A model generated the notes under the pieces. It saw nothing but the letters and a program-made list of their open reading frames with translations. It was not told the origin of the DNA and did no database searches. 60,000 bases of DNA from NCBI RefSeq assembly GCF_008831285.2, contig NC_045144.1, positions 25,313,716 through 25,373,715 of the forward strand. Direction: 5' to 3'. This document shows positions 9,508-19,722 of this stretch, piece by piece. How positions within the stretch are numbered: position 1 is the stretch's first letter; every line of letters starts with the position of its first letter. The stretch comes from Nymphaea colorata (taxonomy: Eukaryota; Streptophyta; Magnoliopsida; Nymphaeales; Nymphaeaceae). The position numbers and the translations under genes were made by a program.

Positions 9508-10248
9508 ATGACACAGATGTTCATCCTAGCATCTGATCTTCACAACCTGTACGTCCTTGCTGACGCTGCTGTCACCTTGCTCAACCAGCAGCAGCAGATG
9601 AACGCTAAGCAGCAACTGCAGAAGAAGAACGAGAAGCAGGGCCAGCAGAAGAAGAAGGTGAAGAAGACTAGCAAGAAGAAGCAGAAACGGCCACCTCCAC
9701 TTGCACCTAGTAGGGTGCAGCTGCAGCTAAGGGCTCCTGAAGGATGGCTGCTAGTGCTGGTGGCTGAGCAGGGAGGCATGGGGCCACTGGCGTTCCTGTG
9801 TGCGAAGAAGTTGACTATAAGTGACACCCAACCGGAGTCTCAACCGGTTTGCGATTCCAAGGAACATGTCTACGACGTCTTGCAACCTCTTATAGACGAT
9901 GATGAATGGAATTTGGCCTGCAATACAGGAGGAAGGATTGGAGGAGGAGGGCTGCGGGTGCAAAGCCATGACAAGGACGTGGTTGAGGTGTGGTGCTTCT
10001 GCCATATCTCTGCACTTCGCATTTTGTGTCGTCAGAGGAGAAGAAGAAGGAGCTGCTATCAGAGGAGGAGGGGAAGAAGATGGGAGAAAAAACGAAGAGG
10101 ATGGACTGGTATAGGTAGAATTATTGAGAGTTTGGTGTCTTCTCTATTCACTATAGATGAACTGCCTATAACCATGATTTTATATATTTTAATCTTCAAT
10201 TTAATATATTTGAATAGTAGAAAAATTCAATCAAAAGCAATAATATGA
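9508..10248 (+). pseudogene. Unrecognised Gln/Lys-rich reading frame, probably frameshifted
   Basis: The frame opens at ATG 9508 downstream of the TATA box. Its first 130 or so codons are GC-richer and favour G or C at third positions, unlike the AT-rich surroundings, so this part is probably real coding sequence. Residues 1-26 are neutral and leucine/alanine-rich. Residues 27-62 are very rich in Gln and Lys (QQQQ, then KKKVKKTSKKKQKR), followed by PPPLAPS. Later come YDVLQPLIDDDEWN and a glycine-rich stretch. Near 9990-10040 another frame takes over with better coding character (SSEEKKKELLSEEEGKKMG) and stops at TAG 10116-10118. This suggests a frameshift or an unrecognised intron. Beyond about 10113 the open frame enters the tail of the tandem unit, so the last 45 residues are not native. 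I do not recognise the family. The basic tract could bind nucleic acid or be a nuclear signal; that is only a guess. Confidence 0.4.
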
Positions 10249-10315
10249 AATAAAAAAGCCTACCTTTTTAATGAATAAATGGCAATAATGAACAACTAAA
10301 AAATGACAATGTCCC
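10113..10315. repeat. Tail of a tandem unit, fused to the reading frame
   Basis: From about 10113 the sequence matches the end of U2 near 16980 (GTCTTCTCTAT, CTATAGATG, CATGATTTTAT, then TTGAATAGTAGAAAAATTCA). It leads straight into the leader of U2. This tail, without its hairpin, marks the left edge of the main array. Confidence 0.8.
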
Positions 10316-11393
10316 AAAACTTCTATATTAAGATAACGGGCTTTGAATGATTAAAATATTCTTGTCATACCATTTTTTAGGTTGCAAATATTATATAATC
10401 TGAATCCATTATATTAAAACCATATATCCAAGAGCTTTCAGGGTTGAATATTTCATTGTGAGAAAAAGTAATAAAGAATCATTTATCAAGTAATCATTTC
10501 AACTAATACGAAAGAAGAAAAGGAAAAAGTGGAACAAAGAGAAGCATCTCACTAAGCTTTTGCTTTCACATGCTGATAAAAAGCTGCTTCATATCGCAAA
10601 AGCGAGCGGAGAAGACATTGTTGTGTAGTGATGGTTGACAATCCAATTTATAGTAGAGAAATTAGCCCAATAAAGAAATTATGGATACAATATTATCGTA
10701 AGAAAATCGCACAAAATAAAGCAATTATAAATCCAAAATTATCAATAGTCAATTTTATGTAAGTTCATTGCCTTTTACACATTAATTTGCTATATATTGG
10801 ATTAGGACTAGTAGTTAGGATAAAAAAAATCCTTCTATATTAGTTGAATTTCAAAATCCATGTGGAAACAAATAGATACTAGTAGTATTTGGTTCCATTT
10901 ATATATTATTCTCATGGCATCTTCCTTTTAGAGAAGATTTAAGATTACAACCAAAGGATTTATGAAGATCTTCAAAGTAATGAAGGCGTGAATTGGTGGG
11001 GAGAGGACCATGAGTTCCAACCCCTTGCCCACCGTCAGTGTTAATCGTAGGTAAAATCTTCTTTTTACTGACAGTCTGTTTTCAGCCCATTAGCAAAGCT
11101 TGTGTGTTTTGTACTGAGAGTCTCACCTTGCAAGGCTTCATGATTTGAGAAATTTTCACTATAGAGTCTTACATTATACAAAAAAAAAGTGACCATAAAG
11201 GGCTCTCTTTGATGACCGTAACACTTTATTACCGTCCCATGAATCTACCTCAGAATTGGGACATATTCATAGAATCCTTAATCAATGACTAGATATCTAA
11301 ATTTACATATATTGTCATGGGACCAAATTTACAGATACCTTAGTGCTAGAAAGTAAATTAATTGACCAATATAGTCATAGTAAGGTCAAGCAC

Positions 11394-11680
11394 GAAAGAG
11401 AAAGGGTGAGGACAGCTCGGGGGTGAAGACGGAGGAGATGGAGAGAAAGAGAAAGGGCGACTGCATTTTAGGGATGGAGATGGAGGATAAACAGAGAAAG
11501 AGAAAGGGTGAGGGCAGCTCAGGAGTGGAGAAGGAGAGAAAGAGAAATGGCAACGGCAGCTCGGGGTGGAGAAGGGGCGAAAGAGAGGAGAATGAGAGAG
11601 AAAAAAAGGGTAACGGCAGGTCAGGGCGGAAATGAAGGAGAAGGAGAGAAAGAGAAAGGGCAAAGGCAGCTCGGAACAGT
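11394..11680. repeat. Purine-rich minisatellite of U2
   Basis: Plus strand almost only A and G, with recurrent GAGAAAGGG...GGGCAGCTC blocks. Both strands stay open for long frames because stop codons are rare in such sequence. Copies are more irregular than in U4-U7. Confidence 0.85.
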
Positions 11681-12915
11681 ATGGAATAGAGGATAAATTA
11701 TACTCTCTGTCCAATCGCCGTTGTGTCCGTATTTGGGGGTGTTTGTTGAAGCCAGAATTATGAAATTTTAAAATTAAAATTATAATTTTGAAGAAATGGG
11801 AATTATGTTATCAAACAAAAAAAAAAAGATTCTAGAATTGTAGGCTCATTCTTAAATCACAATTTTGAAATTAACGATTCTCCCTTAAGAGGTATAATTA
11901 TGATTCTAGAATTTTAGAATTTTTACAAGGTTTTCTATTCATCAATTTCACATTTTTAATTCCTGGTTTTATCAATCACGTTTTTTCATTTCGGAAAATA
12001 AAATTATAAACTATCAAGGGAAAGTAGAACTGGAATAGTCACTCTAACTCTTGTTTGACGTAGATTTTTGTTTATAGAAAGTGAAAAAGAAAAGGGTTTC
12101 TGAATGTGAATGTTAGTCTAAAGAATTGATGGTAGATATATTCATAATGCTGCTAGCTAGGGTTTATATCTAAATCCATACATTACATATCTAATAATCA
12201 ATCAAAATTTTCAAAATTAAAGAAAAACGAGATGAATATATATAATATTGATGGAACATAAATAAAAAATAAGGGAAAAATCAAAATTAAAGAAAAAATT
12301 ATGTTTGCAAATATAACAAGTAACCGTCTGTCACTTGACCCTGTTCTTATTAATAAACTAAGTAGGGGAATGTTGATTAAAGGGCTAAAATACTCTTAAA
12401 ATGAGGAAAATTTCAAGTTTATTAATATGCCTTAGCATGTTTAACTATATTCAGTTATATTAGTACATGATTAGCTATACCCGAGATTGTTATATCACCC
12501 TCCATTTTTTTATATTTAAATTTGCATTGGATTTACAGATTCAAACTTCTTTTGAGTATCATTGTTAGAGTCCATCCTAATAAACGCGAACTCTCATCTG
12601 TTCTCCCATGTTTTTTATTCTGTTTTATTATTTTGATCCGTTTTAATTTCTTTTTTTGTCCTTTTGATCCACTAGTTCCACCGTGCATTTTTTTTCTATT
12701 AAGATGAGATGTTTTTTACTCAATTCCCCTCAATAAAATTGCATAGCTCCACTGATCTATCAAATTTCGAAGTTGATCATCTTCCAATTGCTTGTAGATA
12801 TAAAGCTTACAAAACAATAGATTAAGTTCAGTTGAACTCGAGACTATGATTGATGGTGACGCAGACAATATGTTTTGCAGATGATGAATGGTGAGCGATT
12901 GAAACTCTGGTACCG

Positions 12916-12940
12916 CTAGTGGCGAAGCCAGGATATTTTT
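12916..12940 (+). mobile_element. Short remnant of the GGCGGAGCCAG-type MITE end
   Basis: TAGTGGCGAAGCCAGGATAT resembles the CAGGGGCGGAGCCAGAAAT terminus found in full at 57716. It lies just left of the MITE at 12954. Only the end is recognisable. Confidence 0.4.
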
Positions 12941-12953
12941 GCTGAGGAACACT

Positions 12954-13313
12954 AGGGGTGGGCACCGGGCTGGGCCGTTGGCCGGGGCCTGGTACAGGCC
13001 AGTGCTCAGGCCAACGGGCTCGGGCCCAATGGGCAGGCTCGGATCTGCCCAACGGGCTCGGGCCCAATGGGCAGGCTCGGATCTGCCCAACGGGCTCGAT
13101 CCGGCCCGATTACACTTAAACAATTATTTTGTATTATTAAACAATATATTTTATTATTAAAAATTATTTTTTATATTTTAATTTTTTCTAGATAACCGGG
13201 CTGGGTCAGGCTGGGCTCGGGTTTCGTGTATCGGGCTCATGCCTGGCCCGACTTTCGGATATCAGGCTGGCCTCGACCCGGTTCTTACCGGGCCGGCCCA
13301 ATGCCCACCCCTG
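12954..13313. mobile_element. hAT-like MITE with GGGGTGGGCA ends
   Basis: Left end AGGGGTGGGCACCGGGC; right end, read on the minus strand, CAGGGGTGGGCATTGGGCC. The ends are GC-rich and the centre AT-rich. Flanks GGAACACT (12946-12953) and TGAACTCT (13314-13321) match at 6 of 8 bases. U3 at about 20643 shows the uninterrupted site (GGGACACTCGAGTC). Terminal sequence and 8-bp duplication point to the hAT superfamily (family knowledge). There is no coding capacity, so the element would depend on a transposase elsewhere. Confidence 0.8.
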
Positions 13314-14161
13314 TGAACTCTCGAGTCACCAACACACGATTGATGTGGGTTCTCTATGCAATTGATAAGCAATCACAAAGTCATTTTTCATTTTTTTTCA
13401 ATAAAACTTTTGATGGGCTGGTGAGGGCACACTGACTCCCCATCCTCAAAGCGCAGCCAATGGAGTTTGCCATTCTGTTCATTTCATTAGCTGGCTGTAT
13501 GCAAACTCCTGTGTATGTATAGGGTGCATAATGACAAGATGCTCTCTTGATAAAGTGAAAAAGGAGGGCTATGAAAAAGAAGATTATAAAAAATGAAAAG
13601 ACCAAAAAGTATACCTCATGATAAAAAAATTCTAAAATGCCCCAGCCCTGATTTTTTCTTCTAAGGAATGTATATTTTTTGTGTACATAGGCTTATGCAT
13701 GCAACTCTATATCATAAACAAGGTTGGGGTTTATGTGGTTTTCTCAATATGAAGGTCACCACTTTTTTTAAATTTGCATACCAAAAAAAAAAAAAAAACA
13801 GAATACACAAGACCTAAGCTTGGAACCTAAGAAAATACTTCTAAATGAAGACAAATTTCAAGCTTAGTAGGTTGAATTAATCTTTTTAACTATATTCAAT
13901 TACATTAGGACATGATTAACTATATGCTATGGAGGTACTATGGTAATGCTTCTCTTCTTTTTAAACGCTGAAAAGTTATTCAAGGGAAATTCAGATGATG
14001 TAGTAAAAGTTATTCAAGAATTATGATTCTACTTTGGGGAGTGAAATTATGAAGCCAGAATTTCTAGAATTTTTAGTACAATATTAAAAAGTTATGCATA
14101 TTTTTTTATTATTGTCAAATATATGAGGTGCATTTTCTAAAATAATTTGACGCTTTTAGTC

Positions 14162-14440
14162 TTGTCTAAGGGACAGTTGAGTCACCAGCACAAGTCTGAT
14201 GTGACTGCTCCATGTAATTTTTTAGCCATCACTATGTCATTTTCCAATGAAACTGAGCTGGTGTGGGCACACTGCCTCCCCAAAAGATACCATCTCAAAA
14301 TTCAGCCTTCTAAGCCATGCTTTGTTGTTAGCACTCAGCTCAACGCGCTGGCCTGGGAATGGCCTAGCTTCCAAGCAGGCTTAAGCTTAGCACCTAAGAA
14401 AATACTTTTAAATGAAGACAAATTTCAAGTCTATTAGGTT
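14162..14440 (+). pseudogene. Relic open frame shared by units, unknown
   Basis: In U2 the frame includes LVWAHCLPKRYHLKIQPSK, then CFVVSTQLNALAWEW and LSLAPKKILLNEDKFQVY. U3 keeps the same frame at 20678-20908 with moderate changes. In U4, U6 and U7 the matching region has a stop (TAG) after LK and other damage. A second, partial copy of the LSLAPKK part lies at 16500-16575 in U2. Base composition is a little higher in GC than the neighbours. I recognise no family. It may be a decayed gene or transposon exon that became part of the repeat unit. The ATG at 14147 is not supported by other units. Confidence 0.3.
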
Positions 14441-15164
14441 GCATTAGCATCTTTAACCATGTTCAATTACATGAGTGCATGATTAAGTATATGATATGGA
14501 GGTAGTATGGGTACACTTCTCTTCTTTCTTATAATGCTGGAATGTTATTGAAGGAAAATTTGATGTACTAAAAGTTAGATGTACATGTAGTTTTCGTAAT
14601 TGCTTTTTAGAAGGTGCAATCTTATTTTTTAATTATTCATTTAACAATTAATTTCGCAAAACATGGATTTATGACACTTTTTGTTCAACCATGGAAAAGA
14701 TGGATGTGTTTCTAAAATACTAAAAATTTAAGTGTCTTCTCTATTATTGCCAAATCTATAGGGTGTGGTTCAGAATATAGTTCAACAATGATCATTAATG
14801 AACAAGTTCGAATTATGGGTCCATGATTCGGGTAAATGGCTGAAATGTCTGAATATTTGAAGGAACATTTTCATTAAGTTCACGTTTTGCTCATAATATC
14901 GTAAACAGTGTTGGCGTTTACAGTTTTCTCAATGCTAACCTCATCTCTTTTACTACACTTGCATACAACAACACGCTGGGATTTAGTTTACACTCCAAAT
15001 GAAATAAGAACACCTTGTTCATAGTATAATTCTGTTTACCGTCTTAAATGCATGTTGGACGTAGAGACAATATTCAGTAGACCAGGTTGCACATACCACC
15101 CTAATGGTCCACGCACACATGTATGAAAAGAAAATAGAAGACATTTTTGAAGCAATCGTTGCTG

Positions 15165-15367
15165 CAAAGGCGGAACCAGAAATTTTTCATGAGGGGAGTC
15201 AAATTAAAGTTTCTAAATTTTGGCTAGAGCCAAAATGTCATTTTTCAAAATTTTTGTATAGAACAAGTGAAATTTTCTAAAATTTACAGGTAAATTTTTT
15301 TTAAAAAAAAAATTAGAGGTGTGGTCAGGGGCCATGCAGGCCTTACCTTGGCTCCCCCCCTCCCCCC
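15165..15367 (+). mobile_element. hAT-like MITE with GGCGGAACCAG end, U2 copy
   Basis: Starts CAAAGGCGGAACCAGAAATT; ends TTGGCTCCCCCCCT, a damaged inverse of the start. Flanks CGTTGCTG (15157-15164) and GTGTGCTG (15368-15375) are near-identical. U1 at about 1868-1885 has the empty site (GCAATTGCTGCTGGGAGAG), which confirms insertion and an approximately 8-bp target duplication. The inside is AT-rich and non-coding. Shortened versions sit at the same place in U4-U7 (about 30838, 37885, 46112, 55716). Confidence 0.8.
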
Positions 15368-15751
15368 GTGTGCTGTTGGGAGAGAGCCCTCACTGGCCTT
15401 TATTACTAAAAAATAAAAAGAATGGAGAAATGTGTACAAAAAAAAGGGGAAAAAAATCTTACACAATCAATGCCATATTGTAGAGAGATGGAATAATAGC
15501 TATGTCAACCGGTCATCAAAAGAGTTGAGTGGAATGTGTCTACGGTGAACATGAATATACTTTAGAGAAAATGAAGATCCTAGATATTGATAATCACCTC
15601 CATTCAGCTTTTTAAACATTTTAATAGCAGATTTTCTCCAGTTTATTGGACCAACAATCACTCGAGCCCTTTTCTGGGATCCTGCAAGGAGTCTTAAGAT
15701 GAGGAGTACAATGTCATAAACTCACCATTCTTTACTTCTATCAAAGTAAGC

Positions 15752-16060
15752 ATGACCCACCATTTTATGAATAGAATTCACTCAAATAGAAGACTTTTCA
15801 AAGAGGATATTTTAGATTTGCATCTTTTGTTCATAATACAAACAGTTGACATTAGGAATCATAGAATTGAATCTGCCATACTTTTGATTCAGTACTGGAT
15901 GGATGGCGTCTATGCTATATGGATTATACATGAATTAACAAAAGCACGTCTACCCACGACTAGTGGCAGAGCTAGAAATTTCTCATTAAGCAGTACTACA
16001 ACTAATAAAATTCTAAATTTTGAAGGAGAATCAACATGTAGAAAAGAAAATTTGCACTGA
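15752..16060 (+). other. Small open frame shared by U2-U7, doubtful
   Basis: A frame of about 90-100 codons (MNRIHSNRR, then LHLLFIIQTVDIRNHRIES, then YWMDGVYAIWIIHELTKA) is open in U2. It recurs at 21943 (U3), 31299 (U4), 38341 (U5), 46572 (U6) and 56141 (U7). The nucleotide match of this stretch is not clearly better than that of its non-coding flanks. In U4 and U6 a 173-bp tandem duplication cuts the frame. No known domain was recognised. I report it because it stays open across diverged units, but the evidence for a gene is weak. Confidence 0.2.
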
Positions 16061-16738
16061 ATTGATTTTAGAAGGTGAAATAGTAATTTTAATTATTGGT
16101 TTAACAATTAATGACAGACATGGATTTTATCAACCATGTATTTTCCCTAGTTGCTTTTATACATTGTTTCACATCAACTTCGCCTTGACCTTCTTGAAAT
16201 TTAAGTACCAATGCCCTGGAATTTCTGGTGCTGCCTTTGCAACGCCGATATTAATATATCAACAACAATGGGGGTGTTTGATGAGGCCGGAATTGTGGAA
16301 TTTTAGAATTAAAATTATTGTTTTGATGTAAAGGAACTGTGTTATGATCAAACAAATAATTTTGAATCTGGAATTATAGATTCATTTTTTATTCAAAATC
16401 CCAGAATTATGATTCTACTTTAGGTTTTCTCAATATGATGGTCACCACTTTTTCTAAATTTGCAAACCAGGAAAAAAACAGAAACAAAACAAAACAGAAT
16501 ACACAAGACCTAAGCTTGGCTCCTAAGAAAACACTTTTAAATGAGGACAAGTTTCAAGTTTATTGGGTTGAATTAGCATCTTCAACTATATTCAATTACA
16601 GGTATATTTCTATGGAGGTAGCATGGTAATGCTTCTCTTCTTTTTAACGCTGAAAAGTTATTCAAGGGAAGTTCAGATGATGCAGTAAAAGTTAGTTGTA
16701 CGTGTAAAAGGGATTAGGCCTTTATTACAATCAAAAGA

Positions 16739-16932
16739 ATATTAGTCTGAAACATACGTAAAACATTTGTTATGCACACATGCATGCAAACACCCATGTA
16801 TAAGAAAAATGTTGCAAAGGCATTAGTTTTATCCACATGGATAAAACTAATGCATTGGCAACATTTTTCTTATACATGGGAGTGTGTGCATGTGTGCATA
16901 ACATATGTCTTATGTATGTTTCAGACTAATAT
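16739..16932. repeat. Near-perfect palindrome at the end of U2
   Basis: Arms 16739-16834 and 16839-16932 with a 4-nt spacer. The apex is ATTAGTTTTATCC, ACAT, GGATAAAACTAAT; the outer ends are ATTAGTCTGAAACATACGTA and its inverse. U3-U6 share only the left arm (TATGCACA...CCATGTATAAGAAAAA) and then continue with different sequence. The inversion is therefore private to U2 and replaced the segment that holds the second hairpin in other units. Confidence 0.9.
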
Positions 16933-17804
16933 ATCTTCATACAAATGTAAACTTCAAAATCGGGTCAAGATAATATGTATAGTTAGAATTATTGTGCGGT
17001 TGATGTCTTCTCTATCTACTATAGATGGAATGTCTATAACCATGATTTTATCTATTTTAATCTTCAATTTTATATATTTGAGTAGTAGAAAAATTCAATA
17101 AAACAGCAATAATATTGAAATAAAAAAAACCACCTTTCTAATGAATAAATGACAATAGTGTTCTACTAAAACGTGACAACGTGCCAAACCTTCTAGATTA
17201 AGATAACAGGCTTTGAATGATGAAAATATTCATGTCATACCATTTTTTAGCTTGCAAATATTGTATAATCTGAATCGATTACACTAAAACCACATATCCA
17301 AGAGCTTTCAGGATTGAACCTTTCATTTTGAGGAAAAGTAATAAAGCATCATTTATCAAGTAATCATTTCAACTAATGCGAAAGAAGAAAAGGAAAAAGT
17401 GGAACAAAGAGAAGCACCTTACTAAGCTTTGGCTTTGATATGCTGATCAAAAGCAGCTTCATATCATAAAAGCTAGAAGAGGAGACATTGTTGTGTAGAG
17501 AAGGTTGACAATCCAATTTGTAGTAGAGAAATTATCCCAATATAGAAATTATAGATACAATATTATCAAAAGAAAATCACACAAAATAAAGCAATTATCG
17601 ATGCAAAATTATCAATCATCAATTTTATGTAAGTTCAGTGCCTTTGACACATTAATTTGGTTCTTTTACTATATATGGTAGTTCAATTTCAACATCCATA
17701 TCGGAAACAAATAGATACTTGTAGTATTTGGTTCCATTTATGTATTGATTCTCATGGCATCTTCCTTTTAGAGAAGATTTAACATTACAACCAAAGGATT
17801 TATG

Positions 17805-17935
17805 GAGGTCAGCAAAGTAATGAAGGTGTTAATTGGTGGGAAGAGGACCATGGGTTCAAATCCTCCCATTGCCCACCGTTGTGATAATCGTCGCTAAAAT
17901 GTTCTTTTTACTGACAGTCTGTTTTCAGCCGGTCA
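17805..17935 (+). repeat. SINE-like head with Pol III A and B boxes
   Basis: TCAGCAAAGTAATGAAGG at 17809-17826 resembles a tRNA A box. GGTTCAAATCC at 17853-17863 fits the B-box consensus GGTTCRANYCC. The spacing of about 40 bp between box starts is as in tRNA genes. Equivalent sites in the other units (near 10975, 24505, 34114, 40993, 49396) have a weaker B box (TGTTCAAATCC or AGTTCC). No complete cloverleaf was seen, so this would be a tRNA-derived SINE head rather than a tRNA. Tail and target duplication were not identified. Confidence 0.35.
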
Positions 17936-18237
17936 GTAATGCGCCTTGTGTGTTTTTTATTGAGAGTATCACCTTGGAAGTCTTCATGATTTGAGAAATT
18001 TTTACTATAGAGTCTCACATTATAGAAAGAAAAGTGGCTATAAGGGCCTCATTTGATGACCGTAACACTGTTACTGTCCCGTGAATCTACCTCAAAATTG
18101 GAGCATATTCATAGAACCCTTAATCAATCAGTAAATGTTCAAATTTACATATATTGTCGTGGGACCAAATTTACGGATACCTTAGTGTTAGAAAGTAAAT
18201 TGATTGATAAAAATAGTCATAGTAAGATCACACACGA

Positions 18238-18469
18238 ATGAGAAAGGGTGAGGGCAGCTTAGGGGCGGAGACGAAGGAGAAGAAGAGAATGAGAAAAGGC
18301 GACCGCAGCTTGGGGGCGGAGACGGAGGAGAAGGAGAGAAAGAGAAAAGGTGAGGGCAGCTCAGGGGCGGAGATGGAGGAGAAAGAGAATGGGCGATGGC
18401 ACCTCGGGGGCAGAAACAGAGGAGAAGGAGAGATAGAGAATGGGCGACCGCAGGTTGGGGGCCCGAGGC
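18238..18469. repeat. Purine-rich minisatellite of U3
   Basis: GAG-, GGGCAGCTY- and GGGGGCGGAGACGGAGGAGAA-type blocks. It lies between direct copies of the GATTGAT...GTCATAGTA motif at about 18184 and 18655. Open frames on both strands are compositional. Confidence 0.85.
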
Positions 18470-18575
18470 TGTTCTCTCCCATGCTTTTTTGGGGATTAGC
18501 TCGAAACAATATTGAACAGACGATATTTTATACTCTATGTCCAATCTTCTGTCATGTTCATCCTATACTATGGAT

Positions 18576-18646
18576 GGTGTTTGATAAAAAAATCGATTAA
18601 ACAGGACACGTGTTCCGTTTTGCATGTCATGTGGCCGTCAAACACC
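18576..18646. mobile_element. Mini MITE with GGTGTTTGA ends
   Basis: 71-73 bp with ends GGTGTTTGAT and ATCAAACACC. In U3 the right end is GTCAAACACC. Copies: 25326-25398 (U4), 34934-35006 (U5) and 50216-50288 (U7). U6 keeps only the first part from about 41815 before its deletion. No target duplication could be defined. Confidence 0.6.
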
Positions 18647-19536
18647 CTCGTAGTTTTAGAAATTAAATTGATTGATCAACATAGTCATAGTATAGTCAAG
18701 CACGAAAGTTGCAAATATATGCTTTCAGCATGGAGGACTTGTGAAGGCCACCCTTTCATGGTTGAAATGATGAAGAAGATGTCCACCATGCTATTCGTAA
18801 CTGACTCAAGTAGTAATCTGCTGCTGAAATAAAAAAAAAAGACCATTTACGAACGATAAAAAAAATAAAATAATCAGTGATACAAACAAAAATAAAAAAT
18901 AAATTTATTGATAAACCAGTATGAAATTATAGTGGATGCAGAATAAAATTTCAGTGAACTGAACTGGCAAGGCTAGCCGCCAACACGTGGTCGAGTTGGA
19001 TGAATTAATGATGAATTGGCCAATTATTTTAAACAAATCATTTTTAAGAAAATATAAATAGATGCATTTTAAAATTAAAGAAATTAACTTTTAGCATGAA
19101 GTTGGTGTTTGCTTGCCACTCATTAGGGTCCGACTGCCCGGTGTGATCTGAGCAACCATACTTGTGAACCTGGTTAAGTGTGTTTGTACTGGTGCACAAA
19201 TTTTTGTGCACCAATATAGTTAATAAGTAAAATACCCTTACCTCACACTGAAAAAAAGAAAACTTCTTGTAAAAACAAAAAATGAAAATGAAAAAAGTAA
19301 AGACTACGGAAAACATTTCTTTTTAAGTCCTTCCCTCCTTTACTGCATACTTTCTACATGTCAACTAGTGCATCGCTTCCTTCCTATGGGCATTTAATAT
19401 TCTTGAAATTTTATGATCATTGGTATATTTTTTCACGGCGACTGTGCTGAGACCTTCTTGAAATTTAAGTACCGACGCCCTGAAATTTATGGTGCCACCA
19501 TGATATTTGTATCAACAACATTGCCGACACTTAGGA

Positions 19537-19722
19537 GGTGTTTGATGAAGCGAGAATTATGAAATTTTAGAATTAAAAGTCTCACTTCGATGAAATGGGA
19601 ATTGGGTTTTCAAACAAAAAAATTTTGATTCCAGAATTATGGGCTCATTCTTAAATTACAATTCTGGAATTAATGATTCTACCTTAGAGGGTGGAATTAT
19701 GATCCCAGAATTTTAGAATTTT
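19537..19722. repeat. GGTGTTTGATG dispersed block, first position
   Basis: Begins GGTGTTTGATGAAGCGAGAA and continues with repeated and inverted AGAATTATGAAATTTTAGAAT motifs and TCAAACAAAA. The same block occurs twice per unit: near 11740, 26283 and 51171 in the first half; near 16269, 22489, 32018, 38887 and 47290 in the second half. Preceding sequence (CTTCTTGAAATTTAAGTACC) is also shared by the two positions. The two occurrences therefore reflect an older duplication inside the unit as well as a possible MITE. Confidence 0.6.

Larger units (their letters stand above)
10316..17185. repeat. Tandem unit U2
   Basis: Leader 10316-11393, purine-rich minisatellite 11394-11680, first GGTGTTTG block at about 11740, and a stretch containing the 13497 copy of the 182-bp repeat. 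Next come the TGGTG.GGGCACACTGCCTCCCC block at 14262, the CATACAACAACA block at 14956, the 15752 small open frame, the second GGTGTTTGATG block at 16269, and a terminal hairpin at 16739-16932. It carries private insertions: hAT-like MITEs at 12954-13313 and 15165-15367. The segment holding the solo-LTR site in U3-U7 is deleted here. It differs more from U4-U7 than those units differ from each other. Confidence 0.85.
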
